Part shown: in pieces, positions 9,128-15,941 of the stretch | Layout: each line of letters opens with the position of its first letter | How positions within the stretch are numbered: position 1 is the first letter of the stretch | Assembly: GCA_964646345.1 (NCBI GenBank) | Contig: CAZYDU010000008.1 | Location: 1 to 40,206 of the forward strand | Direction: 5' to 3' | DNA length: 40,206 nt | Source: RGIG1681 sp964646345 | Lineage (GTDB): Bacteria > Bacillota > Clostridia > Christensenellales > UBA1242 | Program-made: the position numbers and the translations under genes | The notes under the pieces: model-generated | What the model was told of the DNA's origin: nothing | What the model saw: only the letters and a program-made list of their open reading frames with translations | Databases searched by the model: none

Positions 9128-9215
9128 TGGCGCAGAGAACGAGATTCGAACTCGTGATACCTGATAGTATGCCAGTTTTCGGGACTGGTACATTCGACCA
9201 CTCTGACATCTCTGC
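9128..9215 (-). tRNA. tRNA-Ser (anticodon CGA), non-canonical C33
   Basis: This 88-nt class II tRNA has the CCA end encoded. The acceptor GCAGAGA pairs with TCTCTGC. The T arm is ACGAG-TTCGAAT-CTCGT, the discriminator is G, and the long variable arm (ATACT/GGTAT) is as expected for serine. The anticodon stem is CCAGT/ACTGG with loop CCCGAAA, giving anticodon CGA for codon UCG. Position 33, almost always U, is C here, and the first D-stem pair (10-25) appears to be T-T. It has its own consensus promoter and terminator, so it looks expressed despite these deviations. Confidence 0.9.
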
Positions 9216-9241
9216 AAATTTAGATATAAAACCTAATCCTT

Positions 9242-9270
9242 ATTTTAATAATTTTGACTAGATTAGTCAA
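9242..9270 (-). promoter_or_regulatory. Promoter of tRNA-Ser with overlapping 17-bp dyad
   Basis: On the minus strand, TTGACT (9265-9270) and TAAAAT (9242-9247) are 17 bp apart, about 27 nt upstream of the tRNA. The -35 box lies inside a perfect inverted repeat, TTGACTA-GAT-TAGTCAA on the plus strand (9254-9270), which also makes a -35-like word on the opposite strand. Confidence 0.75.
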
Positions 9271-9503
9271 TATAATTTTAAAAATAATTTTTTAGAATTT
9301 ATATAATAAAAATTGCACAAAAACGCAAATTTTAGATGATATATAAAAATTACGCAATAAAATAATTTAACGCAAATATTTATAGGATTTTATAGTTTTT
9401 ATCGTAATTCTACATGTATTTTGCGTTTTTTATTTTAATAAAATTCAATTTTAATTACGTAAAATTACAACATAAAATATGGTATAAAATTAAAAATTGC
9501 GTT
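9271..9503. repeat. Non-coding AT-rich stretch with clustered AACGCAA words
   Basis: No gene was found here. The 7-base word AACGCAA (or TACGCAA once) occurs forward at 9322, 9351 and 9369, then in reverse orientation at 9421, 9497 and 9595, the last two lying in or beside the decayed gene. The core is usually flanked by A-runs and an AT tail. The forward-three, reverse-three layout is not explained by any feature I recognise. Confidence 0.5.
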
Positions 9504-9804
9504 TTATTTATTAAAAATTAAAATCAGCGGTACTTCCATTTCTTTTGTAAGTGATGTGTGATGACCCAAAAATTTCGAATATTTTTTCTTAATATTGCGT
9601 TTTTGGAAGATTAATTTTCAATGGATTAATTCCCAATCCATCAACGTAAATAAAAATAACATTCTTATAACCTTTATTAAGTTCCCCTTTTAGTTCGGGA
9701 ATAATTGCATTCTTATTTGATGCACCCAAAAACTCAGCAATCGTTGCCGAAATATTTAGATTCGAGTTTGTAAAATCAGGTTCAATAAATTTAATTTTCT
9801 TCAT
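9504..9804 (-). pseudogene. Decayed alkaline phosphatase/phosphodiesterase-family gene with internal deletion
   Basis: The first 71 codons (from 9804) look like the N-terminus of type I phosphodiesterase/alkaline phosphatase superfamily proteins, with the metal-site strand FIYVDGLG preceded by a GYKNV block, and then hit a stop at 9589. In the next frame (9504 to about 9565) the sequence reads GHHTSLTKEMEVPLI and stops, matching the C-terminal HGGLT-EEM-VPLI ending of the same family. A middle of probably more than 200 codons is missing, with a frame change at the join. The start has an AAAGGGA ribosome site. The rest of the family's metal ligands are absent, so an active product is unlikely. 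Confidence 0.7.
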
Positions 9805-9925
9805 ATTTTGTCCCTTTTTCTTTTATTTTATCATAAAATTTTCATATTTGCACTTTTACTTAATAAATTAATGAATATTTTCAATTTAAGTGCCAATGAT
9901 TAAATGGTAAAAAGGAGAACAAATA

Positions 9926-11182
9926 ATGAATAAAATTAACCCATTTTTAGAGAAAAATGCCGTACCAGTTGGAGAATTCGTTAGTGTAAGTAATTACAGT
10001 CCAACACCTTATGATAAAAACACAACTTCACCATACACAAAAACAAGAATAATACTCCTTAATGGTGCAGAATTTGAGCAAACTTGGTTTTTGCATCAAT
10101 TTAACAGAACTTGTAGCAATAACGACCTAAGACGTGATATAGCATTAATCAGAAGACATGAACAGCAACAACAAAAAATAATTTCAGGACTCAAACCAGT
10201 TGACGAAACCGACCTTGAAACCACTATTGGATATGAACAACTTGCAGTAGATTTAACAGCAATACTCGCCCGCCACGTTAAAGACGATTATGTTAAAAAT
10301 GCATTAAATTTTGCCTTACTTGAAGATTTTGACCACTTGTATCGTTTCGCAAATCTTCTCGAAAGCGAGCAAGGTATTGATGCAAACACATTAACTGGTG
10401 GCTACACAGAAATTACTCCAGGTCGCCCAACGATTGCTGAACCACGCCACCCTTATGACGAAATTAACCGCCATATTTCGCACGAACTCGCCGATCCTTT
10501 CACAAAACTTGTAACATCTATTATTACAGCTGGCGAGCAACAAACAATGAATTATTATATGAATATTGCGGGTTTCCACCCTACAGAGCTTGGCAGAAAA
10601 CTTTACTCCGAAATTGCAATGATTGAAGAAGAACATGTCACAGAATACGGTTCGTTAATGGACACAACTTGCACCCCGCTACAAAATTGGGTTATGCATG
10701 AATACACCGAATGCTATTTGTATTACTCTTGTTACATGGACGAAACCGACAAGGAAATTAAAGAAATTTTTTATAAACATTACTTGGAAGAATGCGGACA
10801 TTTGCAATATGTCGCAAATCTTTTGTTAAAATACGAAGGCAAGCCATGGCAAGCACTCTACCCTGAAGGCGGAGAATTTCCAGAGTTACTAAAATTTGAA
10901 GGCAATATTGAATATGTCCGTGAAATAATTGCAAAAACAATCAACTACACCCGCCTTGGCGAAGATTATGAAGTTGTAAACAAACTTCCGGATAATGCAA
11001 ACTTCTTTAGATATCAAAAAATGAATATTAAAAAAGTTGAGAGTTTACCTAGCCATAAGGTTATCGAAAATCATATCAAAGAATTCGGAACAGACTACCG
11101 CTACGAAACAAAAAAACACCCTATTCCGGAATTACAATCAAGAAACCAAGACAACACAAATATTGCAAGGAAAAAGAGTTAA
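9926..11182 (+). CDS. Ferritin-like di-iron carboxylate protein of unknown function
   Basis: I do not recognise a named family for this 418-residue protein. Residues 195-305 carry the ligand pattern of a ferritin-like four-helix di-iron bundle: Glu204, Glu234-x2-His237, Glu259 (or Glu262) and Glu289-x2-His292. An N-terminal part, residues 75-140, holds a looser set (His78/Glu79, Glu104, Glu133 and Asp134-x2-His137), suggesting a second, perhaps degenerate bundle. There is no signal peptide or membrane segment. The C-terminus is basic. AGGAG precedes the ATG by 9 nt, and a strong terminator overlaps the stop codon. The gene stands alone. Iron storage, peroxide handling or an oxygenase role are all possible; a ferritin-like fold is likely, function is not known. 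Confidence 0.7.
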   Translation: MNKINPFLEKNAVPVGEFVSVSNYSPTPYDKNTTSPYTKTRIILLNGAEFEQTWFLHQFNRTCSNNDLRRDIALIRRHEQQQQKIISGLKPVDETDLETTIGYEQLAVDLTAILARHVKDDYVKNALNFALLEDFDHLYRFANLLESEQGIDANTLTGGYTEITPGRPTIAEPRHPYDEINRHISHELADPFTKLVTSIITAGEQQTMNYYMNIAGFHPTELGRKLYSEIAMIEEEHVTEYGSLMDTTCTPLQNWVMHEYTECYLYYSCYMDETDKEIKEIFYKHYLEECGHLQYVANLLLKYEGKPWQALYPEGGEFPELLKFEGNIEYVREIIAKTINYTRLGEDYEVVNKLPDNANFFRYQKMNIKKVESLPSHKVIENHIKEFGTDYRYETKKHPIPELQSRNQDNTNIARKKS

Positions 11183-11203
11183 GTAATTAACTCTTTTGTT
11201 TTT
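11172..11203 (+). terminator. Rho-independent terminator of the ferritin-like gene
   Basis: AAAAGAGTTAA (11172-11182) pairs perfectly with TTAACTCTTTT (11187-11197) across a GTAA loop and is followed by GTTTTTA. The stop codon is inside the stem. Confidence 0.88.
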
Positions 11204-11216
11204 ATAAATATTTAAT

Positions 11217-11263
11217 TTAAATTGTAAAAATATTTTATTTTAAGATATATTTTTACAATTTAA
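11217..11263. repeat. Long AT-only inverted repeat (element A)
   Basis: A 17-bp perfect stem has arms TTAAATTGTAAAAATAT (11217-11233) and ATATTTTTACAATTTAA (11247-11263) with a 13-nt spacer. The arms share TTAAATTGTAAA with a similar hairpin at 17692-17738. The rest of 11264-11335 shows nothing. Confidence 0.6.
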
Positions 11264-11335
11264 TATTATATTTTATTAAAATTCAATAACTGTTTTCTTG
11301 TGTCAAACAACATAAAAATAAAGTAAATTACAAAT

Positions 11336-11366
11336 AAAAACAATCGCAAAAATACAGCGATTGTTT
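11336..11366 (-). terminator. Rho-independent terminator of tmRNA
   Basis: On the minus strand, AAACAATCGC pairs with GCGATTGTTT across a 9-nt loop and is followed by T-rich sequence. Confidence 0.85.
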
Positions 11367-11373
11367 ACTATTT

Positions 11374-11739
11374 TGGTGGAGGTGGCGAGAATTGAACTCG
11401 CGTCCAAAGAGAGAAATAATATTCTTTCTACGTATACTAGTTTATTTTATTATCTTGCAAAATCTTCTAAATAAACAAAATCCAATTTTGCCAGTTGATT
11501 AAATCTCGAGAAATTTCGCACCAACATCAAAATTACTCAACTCGCATAATTTGACAACAATTTAAACCCTGCGAGAAAGTTTAGACTGCCGTGCAACTCT
11601 AAATTAAGCTGCTAATGCTACGTTAGTAGCGTCAGAATTAGTATCTGCATTTATTTTTTTCCAATTTTTTACGTAGTTTGAGCTACGCACACGCTTTACA
11701 ATATTTTTTCTATCTCCCTGTCGAAACCATGTCACCCCC
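11374..11739 (-). ncRNA. ssrA: tmRNA (trans-translation RNA)
   Basis: This 366-nt one-piece tmRNA tags stalled nascent chains and frees ribosomes. The 5' end GGGGGTG pairs with CACCTCC before an encoded ACCA, and GACATGGTTTCGACAG is the conserved tRNA-like 5' domain; the 3' T arm reads GCGAG-TTCAATT-CTCGC. The tag frame encodes ADTNSDATNVALAA followed by TAA (codons 11648-11607), or one residue longer at its N-terminus if the preceding AAT is the resume codon. It lies 13 nt after smpB, with no clear promoter of its own in the gap, so co-transcription and 5' processing are likely. Confidence 0.95.
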
Positions 11740-11752
11740 ATATTTTGAAAAC

Positions 11753-12199
11753 TTAACCGATTTTTATTTGACGTTCTGCATAACGTTTAAGGTCAGACTT
11801 CATCAAATCTTTACGTTTATCATAAAGATGTTTACCTTTGCCAAGTGCAATCTCAATTTTAACCTTATTTTTTTCATTTATATACATTTTTGTGGGAATT
11901 ATTGTTAAATTTTGCGTTTTTAATTTCTTTTCGAACTTAAAAATTTCAGCTCGATTTAATAATAATTTTCGTGTTCTCCTTTCATCAGGAGCAAATGTAG
12001 ATGTTTTTTCAAACTGAGAAATAAATGCATTAATTAAAAATGCTTCCCCGCCACGAATGATAACGTAGCTATCTTTAAGGTTGCATTTTCCGGCACGCAA
12101 AGACTTAACTTCACTGCCAACCAAAGCAATTCCAGCTTCTGTAAAGTCTTCTAAAAAATAATTATGTCTAGCTTCCCTATTTTCGGTTATTATTTTCAT
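11753..12199 (-). CDS. smpB: SsrA-binding protein SmpB
   Basis: This 148-residue protein delivers tmRNA to stalled ribosomes. Family blocks visible are the N-terminal MKIITENREARHNYF, GSEVKSLRAGKCNLKDSY, and the C-terminal GKGKHLYDKRKDLMKSD helix that reads the empty mRNA channel. The start at 12199 gives the family N-terminus; a GTG 18 nt upstream is also open. There is no Shine-Dalgarno sequence, and a promoter is placed so that transcription would begin at the A of ATG. It stands directly before its partner RNA gene. Confidence 0.95.
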   Translation of the reverse strand: MKIITENREARHNYFLEDFTEAGIALVGSEVKSLRAGKCNLKDSYVIIRGGEAFLINAFISQFEKTSTFAPDERRTRKLLLNRAEIFKFEKKLKTQNLTIIPTKMYINEKNKVKIEIALGKGKHLYDKRKDLMKSDLKRYAERQIKIG

Positions 12200-12205
12200 A
12201 TAACT

Positions 12206-12234
12206 ATGATAACACACAAAATTTAATAAATCAA
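12206..12234 (-). promoter_or_regulatory. Promoter of smpB positioned for a leaderless mRNA
   Basis: On the minus strand, TTGATT (12229-12234) and the extended TGT-TATCAT (-10 at 12206-12211) are 17 bp apart. Only 6 bases separate the -10 from the ATG, so the usual start site falls on the start codon itself. Confidence 0.6.
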
Positions 12235-12301
12235 TATTTTACACACCTAAAAACTCAAATTAATTTACACATATCAAATTAAATTATTTTTACAAAGCAT
12301 A

Positions 12302-12330
12302 TTGACTAGATATTTAATATAAGTTATAAT
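12302..12330 (+). promoter_or_regulatory. Promoter of the unknown gene at 12353
   Basis: TTGACT (12302-12307), 17 bp, TATAAT (12325-12330): close to full consensus. AAGGGGG precedes the ATG by 4 nt. Confidence 0.82.
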
Positions 12331-12352
12331 ATTATTACCTAAAGGGGGTTTT

Positions 12353-13225
12353 ATGGAAGAAAGTAAAAGAAGTAAACTAACTAAAAATGCATCTAATGGA
12401 AGCATCAAAACAGATTTCACACCTGAAGAGAGACCTATTTATAATATCGAATTTTTCAATAGTCAGTCAAGCGATGGCACAAAATCAATGAAAACATACA
12501 TCTCTGGTCTTGTTTATTTTGCTTGCGAAAGCGGATTACCAATACAATTACATTTCTATTTAACAAAAAATCAAAATCCAAAATCGACTAGCAGAAATAA
12601 TCTTTTGAATTTATATATTCCTATTTTACCTATTGCATGGAATATTAATTCTAGAGAGAGTGTGAATAGTTTTATTAAAAATGCAAAAACACCTGCAAAT
12701 ACCTGGGAAATTTTAGGAAAAATGACAGATGAAGAAATATTAAAACGTCAATCTCAGTACACTGATAAAATTATAAACTATATTACCACCGAGCTTTTAA
12801 TTAGATATTATATCGCAAAAAAGAACGGAGACGAAATTGTTACAAATCAAATCCAAAACCTAAACATTATTAAAGACTCAAAACTTGATTTATCCCTTGC
12901 CACTGCAATTTTGGATAATCCAAAATGCTTAAGACATAAAGGCGGAGCTCATTATTTGGTATATACAAGTAAAAATGGAGAACAGTTAGTTGAAATCAGT
13001 GATGCACAAGCAACAAATTATTCAAAATATAGAACAAATCTCGAAAAACATAATTCAGCTAAAAAACAATTCTCTTTCTTAAACAGTGCTCTCGAAGCTT
13101 ATAAAGTTCACGATATTGTTGATTATAGAAATACACACACCATTGAATCACATTCATTAAATAATAGGTTCAAGGGAAACAATGTGGTTGCCACACAACA
13201 AACTCAACCAGGAGATGAAGAATAA
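12353..13225 (+). CDS. Hypothetical protein, 290 residues, inserted between rnr and smpB
   Basis: I do not recognise this protein. The first 25 residues and the last 30 are polar and probably disordered. The middle is mixed alpha/beta, with a hydrophobic block at 80-90 (LNLYIPILPIAW) too short and broken to be a clear membrane span, and a GGAHYLVYTSKNGEQLVEIS stretch near 200. It has no signal peptide and no known catalytic motif. It has a near-consensus promoter, a strong ribosome site and its own terminator. It lies on the opposite strand between rnr and smpB, genes that are neighbours in many Bacillota, so it looks like a later insertion. Composition does not differ obviously from its neighbours. 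Confidence 0.75.
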   Translation: MEESKRSKLTKNASNGSIKTDFTPEERPIYNIEFFNSQSSDGTKSMKTYISGLVYFACESGLPIQLHFYLTKNQNPKSTSRNNLLNLYIPILPIAWNINSRESVNSFIKNAKTPANTWEILGKMTDEEILKRQSQYTDKIINYITTELLIRYYIAKKNGDEIVTNQIQNLNIIKDSKLDLSLATAILDNPKCLRHKGGAHYLVYTSKNGEQLVEISDAQATNYSKYRTNLEKHNSAKKQFSFLNSALEAYKVHDIVDYRNTHTIESHSLNNRFKGNNVVATQQTQPGDEE

Positions 13226-13240
13226 ATTAGAAAAGCAAGC

Positions 13241-13268
13241 AAAAATCCACGAAAATTCGTGGATTTTT
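13241..13268. terminator. Bidirectional terminator between the unknown gene and rnr
   Basis: AAAAATCCACGAA (13241-13253) pairs perfectly with TTCGTGGATTTTT (13256-13268). A- and T-runs on either side serve both convergent genes. Confidence 0.87.
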
Positions 13269-13270
13269 TA

Positions 13271-15577
13271 TTAACTTTGCGTTTTATATCGTCTATTTTT
13301 CTTATGCTGGCGTTGACCTTGTTTTTTATGGTTTCTTCCGCCATCATGTGATGATTTATATTTTTCTTTTCTATATCCAACCGCACTAATCATTTCTTCT
13401 TTTGTTTCATCTATATCTCTATGGAAATTTTCCAGCTCAAAATTTACATGTCTTAAAACAATATCCGTTGAAACAACCCTTACTTTTATTCTATCTCCAA
13501 TCTTATAAACTTGTCCTACACCAGAAATTGAATAACGAGCTTCATTGTATTCATAATGACCTTGTGGCAATCTTTCAAGCCCTACAAAACCTTCAACTGT
13601 ATTGTCAAGCTCAACAAAAAATCCATTTGGAGAAACTCCTGAAACAACACCATCAAACACTTCGCCAATCTTGGTTGACATATATTCTGTCGCCTTTTGG
13701 TCATCAACAGTTCTCTCAGCTTCTTCAGCCTGTCTTTCAGTTGTGCTTGAATGTTCTGCGGAATTAATAACAAAATCTTCAAGTTCCTTAACACGTTTTG
13801 TGTTTAGTTTTCCATCAATCATTTCTGATATAATTCTATGAATAGTTAGGTCAGGATATCTTCTAATTGGAGATGTAAAGTGACAATAATCTTTTAATGC
13901 CAAACCAAAATGCCCCAAATTTTCGGTTTCATATCTTGCCTTTTGCATACTTCTAAGCATAACTTTTGACAAAGCTGTTGAGTAATCTTGACCTTCACTT
14001 TCCTTTAACAAAGCTTGAAAATCTTTTGGACTAGGTTCTTTTCCACTTGTTCCAAACTTAAGCCCCAAAGAACCTGCAAAAGCTTTAAATTTATTAACTC
14101 TTTCAGTTGTTGGAATTTCATGCACACGATATACAAAAGGAAGTTTCATGTTATCAAAATGACGAGCAACAACTTCATTTGTTAAAACCATAAATTGCTC
14201 AATGATTCTATCTGATAACTCTCGTGGTTTTCTATGAATATCAGCAACCGTACCATCTTTATTTAAAATAATTTCAGGTTCTGGTATATCAAAATCAAGT
14301 TGACCTGCATTATTACGGCGAGCAATTAATACTTTAGCTAAATCAGCCATTAAATAAAGCATTGGAGCAAGGTCTTTGTATTGATTTATTAGTTCTTTAT
14401 CGCCTTGCAATATTTTTGTAACCTTTTTATAAGTCATTCTATAAGAAGATTTAATTATACCTTTATTGATTTTGTAATCCAAAATTTTACCACTTGGAGA
14501 AATCAACATTTCAACCGCTAAGACAAACCTATCTTCGTTTGGATTTAACGAGCAAATTCCGTTAGATAACTCAACTGGAAGCATTGGCAAAACATGGTCT
14601 GGAAAATATACAGATGTCCCACGTTTAAATGCTTCTTCATCAAGTTTTGAATTTGGTCTAACATAATGCGATACGTCCGCAATATAAACTCCAAGTTCGT
14701 AGTTTTCGCCAGATTTTGTTACTGATATTGCATCGTCAAAATCTTTTGCATCATCGCCATCAATGGTTATGATAAGCCTATTCCTGAAATCTTTTCTATT
14801 GGTTTTATCATCACTTTCAACAGGAATAGATACTTTTTTAGCTTCATCTTCCACATCTTTTGGAAATTCTTCAAATAAATTAAATGAACGAATAATTGAT
14901 AAAGTTGTTACCCTAACATCATTTGGGTCGCCCAAAATTTCACGAACTCTACCCCTTGCCATTTTTATTGGTGATGGATAGTCAATAATATCAAGCACAA
15001 CCTTTGTATTTGTTTTCGCACCATTAATATCGTCAGGAGCAACATAAACACTTTCTCCGAAACGTCTATCGTCAGGCAAAACTGTCGCAACTCCATTTTC
15101 GTTTATAGACATTATACCAACAATAACCTTATAGCCACGCTCCAAAATTTGAACAACTCTGCCTTCACGCTTATCTTTTGCAACCAAAGGAAGTTCCCTT
15201 TTATATTTTCTATCCTTTCCAGTTACCCCCACTTCAACCATAACTATATCGCCATGGCACGCATCGTTAAGATTTGCAACCGAAATAAAAATATCGTTAT
15301 CTTTATCCTTGTCTTTTGTTACTGGCCTAGCAAAAGCATAATCCTTACTTGTTCCAAGCAAGGTGCATTTGATAAGTTCTGGCTCAAAGTTTAAAACATA
15401 GTCTCCATTTTTTAATTTTCCAAGTTTACCCTTCTTAGCTAAACCATCTAATGTTTTAGCCAGCGTACGTTTATCAAAACCATAAGAAAGACCTGTCGCT
15501 TTTGCTACATCATTTAAACTAAATTTTCTTTTTCTCATTTCGAGAATTTTATTATAAATTATTTCTACAAAATTCAT
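13271..15577 (-). CDS. rnr: Ribonuclease R (3'-5' exoribonuclease)
   Basis: This 768-residue RNase II/R family enzyme degrades structured RNA and, with tmRNA-SmpB, non-stop mRNAs. Domains in order are an N-terminal winged helix (residues 1-60), cold-shock domains (60-230), the RNB catalytic domain with the metal-binding aspartates of GDDAKDFDDAIS near 275-285, an S1 domain (about 625-710) and a lysine/histidine-rich tail. The start has AGGTG 4 nt before ATG. A second ATG at codon 14 also matches some family members. Confidence 0.95.
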   Translation of the reverse strand: MNFVEIIYNKILEMRKRKFSLNDVAKATGLSYGFDKRTLAKTLDGLAKKGKLGKLKNGDYVLNFEPELIKCTLLGTSKDYAFARPVTKDKDKDNDIFISVANLNDACHGDIVMVEVGVTGKDRKYKRELPLVAKDKREGRVVQILERGYKVIVGIMSINENGVATVLPDDRRFGESVYVAPDDINGAKTNTKVVLDIIDYPSPIKMARGRVREILGDPNDVRVTTLSIIRSFNLFEEFPKDVEDEAKKVSIPVESDDKTNRKDFRNRLIITIDGDDAKDFDDAISVTKSGENYELGVYIADVSHYVRPNSKLDEEAFKRGTSVYFPDHVLPMLPVELSNGICSLNPNEDRFVLAVEMLISPSGKILDYKINKGIIKSSYRMTYKKVTKILQGDKELINQYKDLAPMLYLMADLAKVLIARRNNAGQLDFDIPEPEIILNKDGTVADIHRKPRELSDRIIEQFMVLTNEVVARHFDNMKLPFVYRVHEIPTTERVNKFKAFAGSLGLKFGTSGKEPSPKDFQALLKESEGQDYSTALSKVMLRSMQKARYETENLGHFGLALKDYCHFTSPIRRYPDLTIHRIISEMIDGKLNTKRVKELEDFVINSAEHSSTTERQAEEAERTVDDQKATEYMSTKIGEVFDGVVSGVSPNGFFVELDNTVEGFVGLERLPQGHYEYNEARYSISGVGQVYKIGDRIKVRVVSTDIVLRHVNFELENFHRDIDETKEEMISAVGYRKEKYKSSHDGGRNHKKQGQRQHKKNRRYKTQS

Positions 15578-15594
15578 ATTTCACCTACAATGCT

Positions 15595-15624
15595 ATTATA
15601 TATTACTTTTTAGCGAATTTACAA
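15595..15624 (-). promoter_or_regulatory. Promoter of rnr
   Basis: On the minus strand, TTGTAA (15619-15624) and TATAAT (15595-15600) are 18 bp apart. The -10 box ends 17 bases before the rnr ATG, leaving a very short leader. Confidence 0.6.
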
Positions 15625-15686
15625 ATAAATGTCGGAATAAATTTAAATTTATAAGTTTATTTTAGCGATTATTTTAATATAACTTA

Positions 15687-15715
15687 TTGACAACAAAAAA
15701 AATAGAGAATATAAT
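15687..15715 (+). promoter_or_regulatory. Sigma-A promoter of the M-box/mgtE unit
   Basis: TTGACA (15687-15692), 17 bp, TATAAT (15710-15715): full consensus. The transcript should start near 15722, just before the riboswitch. Confidence 0.88.
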
Positions 15716-15723
15716 AATATTGT

Positions 15724-15884
15724 TATTTATTTCGGTAGGTAAGGCTACCAAAGGGATATGGGTTACTGCCGTTTAAAGAAGGAGACTTTTTTAATTTGGT
15801 TTGAACAAATTTTCTCGAAACAAAACAAGGGAAAATTTAACGTAACTTCACCGCCCTTTGAAGCTAACGCTTGAACGGGTAAGA
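15724..15884 (+). promoter_or_regulatory. M-box (ykoK) Mg2+ riboswitch
   Basis: The leader shows the M-box signature: GGTAGGTAAGGCTACC, then an ACTGCCG segment, and a 3' closing part GAAGCTAACGCTTGAACGGG like the family's GAAGCTAAAGCTTTGAA. Position directly upstream of mgtE agrees. In this family, Mg2+ binding compacts the RNA and favours the downstream terminator, lowering mgtE expression when Mg2+ is plentiful. The edges are approximate. Confidence 0.85.
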
Positions 15885-15897
15885 TAGAATTTTTTTG

Positions 15898-15928
15898 TTT
15901 CCTGCCCTTTTAGCAGGAAATTTTTTTT
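15898..15928 (+). terminator. Regulated terminator of the M-box riboswitch
   Basis: TTTCCTGC (15898-15905) pairs with GCAGGAAA (15913-15920) and is followed by eight T. The mgtE ribosome site AAGGAG begins at the next base, so the switch most likely acts on transcription. Confidence 0.85.
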
Positions 15929-15941
15929 AAGGAGAAATGTT

